64,000 bases of DNA from Flagellimonas_B algarum (GTDB lineage Bacteria; Bacteroidota; Bacteroidia; Flavobacteriales; Flavobacteriaceae). A program made the position numbers and the translations under genes. The stretch is from positions 62,001-126,000 of the forward strand of contig NZ_JBEVTG010000001.1 of NCBI RefSeq assembly GCF_040513375.1, written 5' to 3'. Positions 1 through 8,429 of the stretch are shown here, piece after piece (position 1 is the first letter of the stretch; every line of letters starts with the position of its first letter). Under the pieces are notes generated by a model, which was not told the origin of the DNA, did not search any database, and was given only the letters and a program-made list of their open reading frames with translations.

Positions 1-294
1 GAATCGGATACCTACCCCAAAGCGATTTTCAAAGGCGAACTTTTGGACACGGACCTTAACGGTTTGGATGCGAGCCCGAAAACCGCACGCATCAAAGGCA
101 CCCTTGAACTTCACGGGGTCACCCATGAACTTGACGATACCATGAACATCCATCGTATCGAAGACACCATTTTTATAGAAGGTGAATTCAGGGTGACACC
201 CCAGGACTTTGCCATTGAAATCCCAAAAATCGTTCGCAACAAAATCGCCAAAGAGGTTTTGGTTGCCGTCAATTTCAAACTTCTGAAGAAATGA
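1..294 (+). CDS. YceI-family protein, 3' part (start outside window)
   Basis: The frame is open from the first base, so the start lies upstream. The 97 visible residues are the C-terminal half of a lipocalin-like YceI barrel: an 'YPKAIFKGEL' strand, the family signature 'GTLELHGVTHE', and an ending that resembles the complete YceI protein at 4351-4896 ('EIPKIVRNKIAKEV' against 'KIPPIVAGNIAKTI'). YceI proteins are periplasmic or secreted and bind isoprenoid-like lipids; the ligand here is unknown. The stop overlaps the start of the OB-fold gene (ATGA), so the two are co-translated in one operon with the DUF5777 protein that follows. Confidence 0.85.
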   Translation, partial: ESDTYPKAIFKGELLDTDLNGLDASPKTARIKGTLELHGVTHELDDTMNIHRIEDTIFIEGEFRVTPQDFAIEIPKIVRNKIAKEVLVAVNFKLLKK

Positions 295-698
295 AACAAC
301 AAAGAAAAATAGCGGTAACCGTCGTTTCGATCTTACTGGTTGCCTTGTTGGCGTTCGCAGCCAATGAGTACCTGTTCGGCGGGCATCGCGATATCGCCGA
401 AGAGAAAGCGGCATTGCGAATTGAGACGGCTGCACTCATGCAGAAGGTCCAGGCCTCGGTTTCCGAAGAACAGGCACTTGCCGACAGCGTCATCGAAATC
501 AGCGGGGGCATCTCCGAAATAGAAGGTGGCAACACCATCATATTGGACGGAAGCGTTCAAGTCGCCCTGGATCCCGAGCGGGAACCCCCACAGTTGTCCG
601 AAGGGGCCATGGTAGTGATGAAAGGGCGCTATGTCGGTTATGACGATCTGCTCGAAATGGTCAAGGTCGACCAAGCCATATTATTGATAACAAACTAA
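291..698 (+). CDS. membrane-anchored OB-fold (tRNA_anti-like) protein
   Basis: A 135-residue protein with one N-terminal membrane segment (about residues 7-28) followed by a short helix and a small beta domain of the tRNA_anti-like/OB type (about 45-135), with 'GNTIILDGSVQVALD' and 'EGAMVVMKGRYVGYDDLLEMVKVDQAIL'. It is most like the second OB protein at 3921-4349 in architecture, but lacks that copy's cysteines. It overlaps the YceI gene by 4 bp and lies 11 bp before the DUF5777 gene. The family has no established biochemical role; an extracytoplasmic ligand-binding job is inferred from the anchor and the neighbours. Confidence 0.75.
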   Translation: MKQQRKIAVTVVSILLVALLAFAANEYLFGGHRDIAEEKAALRIETAALMQKVQASVSEEQALADSVIEISGGISEIEGGNTIILDGSVQVALDPEREPPQLSEGAMVVMKGRYVGYDDLLEMVKVDQAILLITN

Positions 699-709
699 AA
701 ACACCAACA

Positions 710-1555
710 ATGAGAATACTGTTTTTCCTTCTGTTTTTTGCACCCCTATATGGGATAGCACAAGACGATCTATTCGACGAAATCGATACCGATGCGACCG
801 ACAATTATGAAAGTGCCGCGTTCAAAGGTTTGAAAATCGTCAATTTCGAATCGACCAAAATGGTCTCAAAAAACGAACTCTACTTTGTAGTCTCGCACCG
901 TTTTGGATCGATAAAACCAGGTTTTGAAGACTTTTTCGGTCTTGACCAAGCGGTTACCCGATTGAATTTTATCTATGGAATCTCAGATGGGGTCACCCTA
1001 GGGGTTTCACGTAGTTCCTTCTTGAAAACCTATGAAAGTTCGTTAAAAGTTCGCTTGGCCCGACAGCAAAAGAAAGGCTTTCCGATCACCCTCGTCGGTT
1101 TTGGTACCGTTTTGGTGAACGGTGCCTTGGATCAGGGGAACCTTCCGGGGTTGGAATTCCAAAACCGTTTGGGATACACCGCCCAATTGCTGATTTCCAA
1201 AAAATTCAACAAGAATTTTTCCTTGGAACTTATCCCCACCTTTTTCCACGATAATTTGGTATCGATCGATGAACAGGAAAATTCACAATACGCCCTGGGA
1301 TTCGGCGGAAGGCACAAACTATCGAAACGGCTTTCATTGAATGTCGATTACGGATTGCATTTGAACCGCGCCGATACCTCACCGTTCAAGAACCCACTAT
1401 CGATCGGTATTGACATCGAAACCGGGGGACACGTTTTCCAACTGCACTTCACCAACGCCCAGCCGATGAATACCAATGGCTTTTTGGGTCGGGCCACCGG
1501 TGATTGGTCGGAACTGGATATTTTCTTTGGCTTCAATCTATCAAGGGTCTTTTAA
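710..1555 (+). CDS. DUF5777-family outer-membrane beta-barrel protein
   Basis: 281 residues with a signal peptide (cleavage near 'GIAQ', residue 17) and alternating amphipathic strands ending in 'GFNLSRVF', as expected of an outer-membrane barrel. The segment 'FVVSHRFGSIKPGFEDFFGLDQAVTRLNFIYG' style core (about 60-95) is the DUF5777 hallmark: a conserved opening with a Phe-Gly-Leu-Asp turn before the barrel. A paralogue with the same neighbours lies at 4886-5776. The function is not known. The gene is third in an operon with YceI and OB-fold genes and is followed after 1 bp by a CxxC protein. Confidence 0.75.
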   Translation: MRILFFLLFFAPLYGIAQDDLFDEIDTDATDNYESAAFKGLKIVNFESTKMVSKNELYFVVSHRFGSIKPGFEDFFGLDQAVTRLNFIYGISDGVTLGVSRSSFLKTYESSLKVRLARQQKKGFPITLVGFGTVLVNGALDQGNLPGLEFQNRLGYTAQLLISKKFNKNFSLELIPTFFHDNLVSIDEQENSQYALGFGGRHKLSKRLSLNVDYGLHLNRADTSPFKNPLSIGIDIETGGHVFQLHFTNAQPMNTNGFLGRATGDWSELDIFFGFNLSRVF

Positions 1556-1556
1556 G

Positions 1557-1850
1557 ATGGAAGCGATGAAATCACACACAGCCCGTATTCCGGTCCAGCA
1601 ATCTTTTTGCCAGCGATGCGCCGAAACCATCAAAAACGTCTTGTCGCAAATTGAAGATGTGACCCATGTACGATTGTATCCTGAAGAAGCCCTAGTGGTC
1701 TTCAATTTTATCAGGGCAAATGAAATTTCAAAGGTATTGAACGCCCTTTCCGACTTAGGGTTCCCCGAACGGGGCGAAGAACGGATCGGTTTTGACATTC
1801 CATGCATAGAATGCACTCAAATACTTGATATTCAAAGGGAATGCGCCTAA
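1557..1850 (+). CDS. small HMA-like CxxC protein
   Basis: 97 residues from the ATG placed just after the stop of the DUF5777 gene; an upstream in-frame start would lie inside that gene and is unlikely. Residues 13-60 resemble a heavy-metal-associated (HMA) fold: CxxC at Cys18/Cys21, then a helix, 'IEDVTHVRLYPEEALVVF' and a second helix-strand pair. A second CxxC (Cys83/Cys86) and Cys96 sit at the C-terminus outside the HMA fold. There is no signal peptide, so it is probably cytoplasmic. Copper or zinc binding is inferred from the motif only. Tight linkage suggests it belongs to the YceI/OB/DUF5777 set, yet the second set lacks it. Confidence 0.65.
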   Translation: MEAMKSHTARIPVQQSFCQRCAETIKNVLSQIEDVTHVRLYPEEALVVFNFIRANEISKVLNALSDLGFPERGEERIGFDIPCIECTQILDIQRECA

Positions 1851-1858
1851 AACCATTT

Positions 1859-1920
1859 GTGAAAAGTGGAATTCGGCCAACTGAATTTATTCCCTTTTAA
1901 GGCCGAAAATTCCCTTTCAC
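1859..1920. terminator. long imperfect inverted repeat, possible terminator
   Basis: GTGAAAAG...TTCGGCC (1859-1878) is mirrored by GGCCGAAAATTCCCTTTCAC (1901-1920), with a roughly 22-base loop. It stands directly after the CxxC gene and before the next lipoprotein gene, where operon A should end. There is no clean T-run, so it may instead act as an RNA stability element. Confidence 0.4.
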
Positions 1921-1998
1921 ACACATTTATAAAAAAGAAGCACACAAGGCATCGTTGCTTTGTAGCAGAAATTAACAAATCCTATAAAAACAATTAAA

Positions 1999-3660
1999 AT
2001 GAAAAAGTTTCTATCACTATTTGCAATTGCTATCGCTATTATGGCGTGCTCGGAAGACGATGTCACCGAGGTGCCCGACGATACCTCCAACCCACCCGTT
2101 GACAACGGACCTGTAGGTGAAGCCTCGGTCGTCATCAACGAAGTCGCTTACCTTAGCGCCGAAGTCGAACTCTACAACAATGGTGATATCGCCATTGATG
2201 TAAGCGATTATTTCCTTTGCCTTGGCCCAGGCACTTACGATCGGGTCAGCACCTTGATCACCTCAGGAAATGCCACTATGGAACCGGGTGATTTCTTGGT
2301 CTTGAACTATGCACGTCCAGGAGCTACCGGTGGTCTTGGTCTTTACATCAACAACTCCGGGTTCGGTGATGCCGCGAACATCGCCGATTTCGTTCAGTGG
2401 GGTAATGCGGGGAGCGCGCGCGAAAATGTAGCCGTTGCCGCTGGAATTTGGACCGCTGGTGATTTTATCCCCGTTCTTGAAGATTCGGCCAACAGTATTG
2501 TATATGATGGGGAAGGGGAAGCCTCATCCGATTGGACCGAGACCTCTACCGTTACTTTGGGAAGCTCCAATGTCGTCACGGAACCTGTTACCCCTGAAGC
2601 CTCCGTTGTTTTGAACGAGGTCGGTTACTTGGGCAACTTCCTAGAATTGTACAACAACGGTAATGTGGCCGTTGATGTGAGTGATTATTTTCTTTGCCTC
2701 GGCCCAGGAACCTATAGAAGGGTCGGCGACTTGAACGTTGAAGGCGATTTGAACCTTCAACCTGGCGCCTTTTTGAGTATTGCCTATGAAATGCCCAGCG
2801 CTACAGGAGGTATCGGTCTTTATGCCAACAACGATGGCTTTGCTGATGCCGCCAACATCCTGGATTTCGTCCAATGGGGTGCTGCAGGTAGTCCACGTGA
2901 GAATGTGGCCGTCGAAGCAGGGCTCTGGACCGCTGGCGAATACGTCGACGTTGTAGGTAGTGCCGACAACAGCATCGCCTATGATGGGGAAGGCTCATCA
3001 GCAGCCGATTGGTCTGAGACCACAACAACGACCTTCGGTGCTGCCAACAGCTTTACCGCACCTGAAATCCGTTCGGTCATTATCAACGAAGTCGAATATT
3101 TGGTAGAAGATCTCATCGAATTGTATAACAACGGAAACACGACCATAGATCTATCGGACTACTGGATGTGCTTCGGACCTGGCCAATACTTCAGGATCGG
3201 TGACCCAGCTATGACTACCATAGTTTCTGGGGATGTCAACTTGGCCCCTGGTGATTTCTTGGTGATTACCCCAGCAGCTTTGGAAGCCCCTAACGATGCG
3301 GGCGGTTTGGGGCTATACGCCAATAACAATGGATTCGGTAATGCCGACAACATCAGGAGTTTCGTACAATGGGGGAACTCAGGAAATGCCAGGGAAGGTG
3401 TTGCCGTCGAAGCGGGTATCTGGAATGCGGGAGGTTTTGTACCGAATGTAGCATCAGGATCCAGCATCGCTTATGATGGAGAAGGATTCACCGCCGATGA
3501 TTGGGCAGAAGACACCACCCCTACCCTGGGATCAGGAAACGGCTCATCAAGTTCATCGAATAGCCAAGGCGGGCAAAATAACGGCAACGGAAACGGAAGC
3601 AACGATGGTTCCAACGACGGTTATGATGGATACAATGACGGTACCGATACCGGCAACTAA
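1999..3660 (+). CDS. lipoprotein with three lamin-tail-like (LTD) repeats
   Basis: 553 residues. A lipoprotein signal ends at Cys17 ('AIAIMAC'), followed by an acidic/Pro linker. Three homologous repeats of about 157 residues follow: 41-199, 200-355 and 356-515. Each starts with '(V/I)INEV.YL', then 'ELYNNG...D(V/L)SDY', 'LGPG.Y', a 'GGLGLY.NN.GF..A.NI..FVQWG' block and 'SIAYDGEG'. The opening matches the lamin-tail domain (LTD), an Ig-like fold used in bacterial surface proteins and nucleases. The tail (516-553) is low-complexity Ser/Asn/Gly/Asp. No catalytic domain is visible, so it is probably a surface-exposed binding or structural protein. Confidence 0.75.
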   Translation: MKKFLSLFAIAIAIMACSEDDVTEVPDDTSNPPVDNGPVGEASVVINEVAYLSAEVELYNNGDIAIDVSDYFLCLGPGTYDRVSTLITSGNATMEPGDFLVLNYARPGATGGLGLYINNSGFGDAANIADFVQWGNAGSARENVAVAAGIWTAGDFIPVLEDSANSIVYDGEGEASSDWTETSTVTLGSSNVVTEPVTPEASVVLNEVGYLGNFLELYNNGNVAVDVSDYFLCLGPGTYRRVGDLNVEGDLNLQPGAFLSIAYEMPSATGGIGLYANNDGFADAANILDFVQWGAAGSPRENVAVEAGLWTAGEYVDVVGSADNSIAYDGEGSSAADWSETTTTTFGAANSFTAPEIRSVIINEVEYLVEDLIELYNNGNTTIDLSDYWMCFGPGQYFRIGDPAMTTIVSGDVNLAPGDFLVITPAALEAPNDAGGLGLYANNNGFGNADNIRSFVQWGNSGNAREGVAVEAGIWNAGGFVPNVASGSSIAYDGEGFTADDWAEDTTPTLGSGNGSSSSSNSQGGQNNGNGNGSNDGSNDGYDGYNDGTDTGN

Positions 3661-3683
3661 TCGTGAACCTTAAAATTCATATT

Positions 3684-3851
3684 ATGAAGACTAGATTTAT
3701 AATGTACTTGATGATCTTACTAGGGGTACTGGGCTACTCGTGTAATGATGATGACGATAGTGCCTATGCCGCAAACGAAGTCGACCCACCGACCTCAACG
3801 ATCATTAAAATTGATGGGAAACAAATTGCTATGTCTTGTTTTTTAAGTTAA
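3684..3851 (+). CDS. short lipoprotein, unknown function
   Basis: 55 residues from the ATG at 3684; a GTG 21 bp upstream is possible but would spoil the signal peptide. The signal peptide ends in the lipobox 'LGYSC' (Cys20), followed by an acidic run 'NDDDDS' and a short mature part. The mature chain is only 35 residues, so this may be the truncated N-terminus of a longer surface protein. It sits 24 bp after the LTD lipoprotein and just before a terminator, so the two are probably one transcript. Confidence 0.5.
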   Translation: MKTRFIMYLMILLGVLGYSCNDDDDSAYAANEVDPPTSTIIKIDGKQIAMSCFLS

Positions 3852-3866
3852 GTTTAGTCTGAAACC

Positions 3867-3897
3867 AAAGGGCCAGTTTCCATAATTCTGGCCCTTT
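3867..3897 (+). terminator. Rho-independent terminator
   Basis: Perfect 10-bp stem AAAGGGCCAG / CTGGCCCTTT with an 11-base loop, 15 bp after the short lipoprotein stop. The trailing T-run is short (TTT, then CGGTT), so termination may be partial, and the next gene on the same strand begins 23 bp later. Confidence 0.65.
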
Positions 3898-3920
3898 CGG
3901 TTATCAAGGCACCTATTGAA

Positions 3921-4349
3921 ATGGCTCGAAAAAACTACATTGCGGCAATCGGCTTCCTCACTTTGGTCGTTCTTCTCATCATTTGGGTGGTGCACTACGT
4001 GAACCGGGCTCCTGAAACCGTCGACTCCGACACCCTAGTTGAAATCAAGATCAGCTCCAAGGATCTCTTGGCTGAATTTCTTGCGGATGAGGCGAAAGCC
4101 AATGAAAATTATGTTGAAAAAGTCATCGAAGTGGCTGGCACCGTCAAGGAAGTCACTTTTTTGAATAACCGATATACCGTATTATTGCAAGGACAGGGCG
4201 AATATGCCTGTTTGATTTGCGATATGGACAGTGGCATGGTCGAAGAAATCCAATCGATCGCCAAGGGCGATTCCATAAAACTGAAAGGGGTCTGCAAAGG
4301 CTTTTTGATGGATGCCATATTACTGAACTGTGTATTAATCGCCAACTAA
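3921..4349 (+). CDS. membrane-anchored OB-fold (tRNA_anti-like) protein, second copy
   Basis: 142 residues: an N-terminal membrane helix (about 5-27), a linker, then an OB-type domain (about 45-142) with 'DLLAEFLADEAKANENYVEKVIEVAGTVKEV' and 'GDSIKLKGVCKGFLMDAILLNCVLI', the typical tRNA_anti-like layout. It carries four cysteines in the domain ('YACLIC', 'GVC', 'LNC') that the paralogue at 291-698 lacks. It is first in operon B and one base separates it from the YceI gene. No established function exists for the family. Confidence 0.75.
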   Translation: MARKNYIAAIGFLTLVVLLIIWVVHYVNRAPETVDSDTLVEIKISSKDLLAEFLADEAKANENYVEKVIEVAGTVKEVTFLNNRYTVLLQGQGEYACLICDMDSGMVEEIQSIAKGDSIKLKGVCKGFLMDAILLNCVLIAN

Positions 4350-4350
4350 A

Positions 4351-4896
4351 ATGAACCGACCGACCTTAATACTCTTACTGCTGTTTCCGATGACACTCGT
4401 CTTTGGCCAAGACCGATTGGTGGCTAGACAAGGACAGGTTTCCTTTTTTTCCTATACCTCGGTAGAGAACATCGAAGCGACCAACAACCAAGTCTTCAGC
4501 ATCATCGATTTAGACAAGAACGAAATCGCCATCAGTATGTTGATGCGGGCTTTTGTCTTCAAAAAAGCCTTGATGCAAGAGCACTTTAATGAAAGTTATA
4601 TCGAATCGGACATCCACCCTAAAGCGACTTTTGAAGGAAGGATTTTGGAGTTCGATCCCAAGCTGCCCGATACCCAGACCAAATTGGTCAAAGGCATGAT
4701 CAGCCTTCATGGGGTGACCAAAGAAAAAGAAATCAAAACCACCATTGAACGTGTCGGTCAAGGATTGCTCTTAACGGGATCCTTTACGATGACCGTGGCC
4801 GATTACCAAATCAAAATACCGCCCATTGTGGCCGGTAATATCGCGAAAACCATCGAAGTGACCTTTAGAATCCAATTTGCATCCTATGAAAAATAA
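4351..4896 (+). CDS. YceI-family periplasmic lipid-binding-like protein
   Basis: A complete 181-residue YceI protein. It has a signal peptide ending near 'LVFGQ' (residue 20), then the lipocalin-like barrel with 'GQVSFFSYTSVENIEATNNQ', the middle 'HPKATFEGRI' strand and 'GMISLHGVTKEKEI'. Length is normal for the family, which binds polyisoprenoids or amphiphiles in the periplasm. It overlaps the signal-peptide region of the next gene by 11 bp, so the DUF5777 partner is translationally coupled. It is the full-length equivalent of the gene cut off at the window start. Confidence 0.85.
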   Translation: MNRPTLILLLLFPMTLVFGQDRLVARQGQVSFFSYTSVENIEATNNQVFSIIDLDKNEIAISMLMRAFVFKKALMQEHFNESYIESDIHPKATFEGRILEFDPKLPDTQTKLVKGMISLHGVTKEKEIKTTIERVGQGLLLTGSFTMTVADYQIKIPPIVAGNIAKTIEVTFRIQFASYEK

Positions 4897-5776
4897 AGCA
4901 CGCTATCTGCTGGTCCTATTCGTATGTACCGTTTCGTTAGGAAGGGCACAATCGCTGTTAGATGAGGTAGAACAGGAAATCGACGATCAGACCATTCTGA
5001 CCGAAGCTACCTTCAAGACGACCGTTTTGGCTTTAGGCCAATCCGTACAAACCCGAAAACAAGGTACCTTGGAGATTTCGGCCAACACCCGTTTTTGGAA
5101 CATTCCGCAGCGCACCCAAGGTTTTCTGGCCGATCGGGTAAGCACCCGATTTGGGTTGTCGTATGCCATTTCGGATCGATTGAGCTTAGGAGTGGGCGCA
5201 ACCACCTTCGACGGCATCTTGGATGGTCATTTGAAATACAAATTGATTCGGCAAGTCTCACAAGGCAAAGGAGCACCGTTTAGCTTGACCGTGTTTCAAA
5301 ATACAAGTATTCGCACCAATCCGAACCGCAGCATCAATCGCAGTGACGGTTTTTCAGATAAGTTATCCTTTACCACACAAGCCTTATTGGCCCGTAAATT
5401 CACTAGGAACCTCTCACTTCAATTGGCACCGACCTTCATACATCGTAACTCCTCATTGAGTACGGAAGACCCTAGAAACCATTTTGCGATCGGCTTTGGA
5501 GGACGTTACCGGATCGGTGGGCATGTTTCCATTTCCTCGGAATACTATTACCTCACCAACCCTATTGAATCGGTTACCACATTTGATGCGTTTGCCATCG
5601 GTGTTAATTGGGAAATGACCGATTTGATGCTCCAATTCCATTTGAGTAATGCGCCGAATATCGCAGAAGACGCTTTCATCACCCAAACTAGAAATAACTT
5701 CAATACCCGTGACGGCAACCTATTTTTCGGTTTCAACGCCACCTTCATATTGCATCTAAGGAGGAACGACCGCTAA
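4886..5776 (+). CDS. DUF5777-family outer-membrane beta-barrel protein, second copy
   Basis: 296 residues from the ATG at 4886; a TTG three codons upstream is in frame but adds nothing. It has a signal peptide to about residue 22 ('LGRAQ'), then 'TLEISANTRFWNIPQRTQGFLADRVSTRFGLSYAISDRLSLGVG' in the DUF5777 style and barrel strands to the end. It is the paralogue of 710-1555 in the same gene neighbourhood but with a different gene order (OB-YceI-DUF5777 here, YceI-OB-DUF5777 upstream). It is convergent with the S9 peptidase 30 bp away. Confidence 0.75.
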   Translation: MKNKARYLLVLFVCTVSLGRAQSLLDEVEQEIDDQTILTEATFKTTVLALGQSVQTRKQGTLEISANTRFWNIPQRTQGFLADRVSTRFGLSYAISDRLSLGVGATTFDGILDGHLKYKLIRQVSQGKGAPFSLTVFQNTSIRTNPNRSINRSDGFSDKLSFTTQALLARKFTRNLSLQLAPTFIHRNSSLSTEDPRNHFAIGFGGRYRIGGHVSISSEYYYLTNPIESVTTFDAFAIGVNWEMTDLMLQFHLSNAPNIAEDAFITQTRNNFNTRDGNLFFGFNATFILHLRRNDR

Positions 5777-5806
5777 GGTGCCGAAACGGATTGCATCGAC
5801 TTGAGC

Positions 5807-8260
5807 TTAAGGTCGATCCTTGAACTGTTCGGCATTTTCGATCGCGGTTTCCGTCTTCTTGTTTTTTACGTGGGTCTCCAACCAACTGTCTTGTTCCCAA
5901 AGCATGTGCATGATCGACTCTTTAGCACGATATCCATGGCTCTCTTTGGGCAACATGACCAAGCGCACAGGTGCCCCTAAACCTTTCAAGGCATTGAAGT
6001 ACCGCTCACTTTGCAAGGGATACGTTCCTGAATTGTTGTCAGCGACCCCATGTATCAAGAGCAAAGGTGTTTTCATCTTATCGGCATGCATAAAGGGTGA
6101 CATGGTGTAATACACCTCAGGGGCTTCCCAATAGCTACGTTCCTCGCTTTGAAATCCGAAGGGTGTCAAGGTCCGGTTGTACGCCCCGCTGCGGGCGATG
6201 CCGGCGGCGAACAGGTTCGAATGCGAGAGCAAATTGGCCGTCATGAAGGCTCCATAACTGTGCCCGCCAACAGCTACTTTTTCACGATCGATATACCCGA
6301 GTTCATCGACTGCATCGATGGCTGCTTTGGCGTTACCGACCAACTGGCTTCGAAACGTATCATTGGGCTCTTCATCCCCTTCGCCAACGATCGGAAAGGC
6401 AGCGTCATCCAAGACCACATAACCCCGTGTCACCCAGTAAATCGGGGAACCCCAATATGGATAAACGAATTCATTGGGATTGGTCGTACTTTGTGAAGCA
6501 CTTGATTTATCCTTGAATTCCCTAGGATAAGCCCAAAGGATCATCGGATATTTTTTACCTTCCTCGTAGTCTAAGGGCAAATAGAGGGTACCTTCAAGGT
6601 CAAGGCCATCGTCCCGTTTGTAATTGATGACCCTTTTGTCTACCTCTTCCAAACTCTTGAACGGATTTTCAAAAGCCGTCAAGGCAGTAAGTTCGTTATC
6701 CCCTTTGATATTCCGGAAGTAATAGTTGGGATACTCGGTCTGTGATTCGATGCGTACCAAAATCTTACCTGCATCCATATCGATCGCCGCATTCAAGCTT
6801 TCCAATTTGTCGGTGTACTCCGATTGATAGAGCCGTTCGGTTTCCTGGGTTTGTAGATCAAAGGCATCAACGAATGGGAACTGTCCGTCTTTGGTATACC
6901 CATCGCCCATCAAGAACAATTTTCCGTCGCTTTCTTTCAAGGTGCGTCTACCATAAGCGTTTTTGGCGGTCACGAAATTTCCCGGATCGCTGTAACGGTC
7001 TTGGTAATTTCGGTCGCCGATGACCTTGGGAGCTTCGGTAGCATCGGAAGGATTGAAAAGATAGGTCTTCAAGTTTCGCGTATTCCACCAATAATCGTAG
7101 GCGACCGCGGTATCCTCGTCACCCCATTCCACGCCCCCAAAACGTTGGGCAGTCTGCAACAATAGGTCAGCCTTACCGGTAAATGGGGCCTTTAACTGAT
7201 ACAGTGCATCACGGTAAGCGACCTCCTTAGCGGCATCCCCTTCGTCTAAGGCTTCGGTCCAAACCAAAGTAGCAGGCTGATCATCGCGCCATTGCATGTT
7301 CCGTTTTCCCATGCGTGTTGACATAAAACCTTTGGGGCGCACCTCATCAAGAGGAACATCGTTCACTTGGGCCACCAAGTTTCCATTGGTGTTATATACA
7401 TTGCTTTCACTAGGAAAACGGGAGTAGGTGACCAAATAAGAGAACGGCCGCTTGATCTTGCTGACCATGACGTATTGGCCATCTGGTGAAAAGCTGACAC
7501 CGCGATACATGGCCTCTGGAAGAAAATCGGAAACCGTACCGTCAATGGCTATCTTTTTGATTTCGGACAAAGCCAACTGCTCGAAATTGAATTCATCATT
7601 AGGGGTTTTCAAAAGGTCTTGGTACGTTCTGTTCTGGGCTTTGGAACCGTCGCTGACCGAAATGGTCGGCCCGGTCGGAACCGCTGACTTCGTATCTATC
7701 AAAGCCTTTCTATTGGGTGAAAGTACCTTTACCAAAAGGTGTTGGTTGTCGCCGAACCAACGAAGTGCACTTCCCATGTTCGCGTTGATGGTAGCCCCCG
7801 TGATCTTCTTCACGGAAGCGGAAGCGATATCCAATATCCAGACTTCGACCCCGGTCGCCGTGGTATTCAGACAGGCGATCATAGATTCATCCGGTGACCA
7901 GGTGAAACCAGAAAGACGTGCATTCTCAGGTAATCCCGCAACTTGAACGGCTTCTTTGTCAGCCACTTTTTTGACCTTCAAATTAGTATAGAACCGCGTC
8001 CGACTGCCAATATTGGTTACCGGATTGATGCGTAGTCCGGCGAGGCGCATTTCGGTTTCCGACAGTTCGCGAATGGATTTATACTGGTTCCGATAGATCA
8101 AGACCATGCGTTCGCCTTTGCTGTCAATGCGCACCAAAGGGGCTAGATCAACATCGGCAAGCTCCAGGATTTCCTGGGGCGGCTGCTGGTAAGAGAGATT
8201 GTCTTGTGCGAAGGCATTCGCAACAAAAAGCAACAGAAGCAAGGATAAAGGGCGTTTCAT
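5807..8260 (-). CDS. S9 family peptidase (prolyl oligopeptidase-like, glutamyl endopeptidase type)
   Basis: 817 residues from the ATG at 8260, which begins a good signal peptide ('MKRPLSLLLLLFVANAFAQ'); an in-frame TTG ten codons upstream is not needed. The N-terminal two thirds look like a seven-bladed propeller ('SGFTWSPDESMIACLN', 'GVSFSPDGQYVMVS'). The C-terminal third is an alpha/beta hydrolase with the nucleophile in 'GGHSYG' (Ser668), Asp741 in 'HGVADN' and His775 in 'ESHGYR', a complete triad. Size and motifs fit the S9D group, like the plastid glutamyl endopeptidase. The export signal places it in the periplasm or outside, where it probably trims peptides. Confidence 0.9.
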   Translation of the reverse strand: MKRPLSLLLLLFVANAFAQDNLSYQQPPQEILELADVDLAPLVRIDSKGERMVLIYRNQYKSIRELSETEMRLAGLRINPVTNIGSRTRFYTNLKVKKVADKEAVQVAGLPENARLSGFTWSPDESMIACLNTTATGVEVWILDIASASVKKITGATINANMGSALRWFGDNQHLLVKVLSPNRKALIDTKSAVPTGPTISVSDGSKAQNRTYQDLLKTPNDEFNFEQLALSEIKKIAIDGTVSDFLPEAMYRGVSFSPDGQYVMVSKIKRPFSYLVTYSRFPSESNVYNTNGNLVAQVNDVPLDEVRPKGFMSTRMGKRNMQWRDDQPATLVWTEALDEGDAAKEVAYRDALYQLKAPFTGKADLLLQTAQRFGGVEWGDEDTAVAYDYWWNTRNLKTYLFNPSDATEAPKVIGDRNYQDRYSDPGNFVTAKNAYGRRTLKESDGKLFLMGDGYTKDGQFPFVDAFDLQTQETERLYQSEYTDKLESLNAAIDMDAGKILVRIESQTEYPNYYFRNIKGDNELTALTAFENPFKSLEEVDKRVINYKRDDGLDLEGTLYLPLDYEEGKKYPMILWAYPREFKDKSSASQSTTNPNEFVYPYWGSPIYWVTRGYVVLDDAAFPIVGEGDEEPNDTFRSQLVGNAKAAIDAVDELGYIDREKVAVGGHSYGAFMTANLLSHSNLFAAGIARSGAYNRTLTPFGFQSEERSYWEAPEVYYTMSPFMHADKMKTPLLLIHGVADNNSGTYPLQSERYFNALKGLGAPVRLVMLPKESHGYRAKESIMHMLWEQDSWLETHVKNKKTETAIENAEQFKDRP

Positions 8261-8391
8261 ACAGTGATTGATTTTGATTGGAAGCTTCAAGATAGAAATA
8301 TCCCCAGCAAGCTGGATTTAAGAAGCCGTTAAATTTTCCTAAATGGCATGGATTACAACGGTCATTTTTTTCAAATGCGCCTACAATAGTT

Positions 8392-8399
8392 TATTTTTG
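8392..8399 (+). promoter_or_regulatory. candidate -7 promoter element of the photolyase operon
   Basis: TATTTTTG matches the Bacteroidota -7 consensus TAnnTTTG and lies 31 bp before the first gene of the operon. No convincing -33 TTG partner is seen at the right spacing, so this is a weak call. Confidence 0.35.
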
Positions 8400-8429
8400 T
8401 TTAAGATTTTTTGTCATTTATTAAACATT

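Noticed and set aside
1476..1556. A longer start for the CxxC protein inside the DUF5777 gene
   Set aside because: The extra 27 residues are the out-of-frame reading of the barrel's C-terminal strands; the ATG at 1557 stands right after the stop.
5790..5820. Strong terminator between DUF5777 and the S9 peptidase
   Set aside because: Only a 6-bp ATCGAC/GTCGAT pairing is present, without a T-run and partly within the peptidase coding end.
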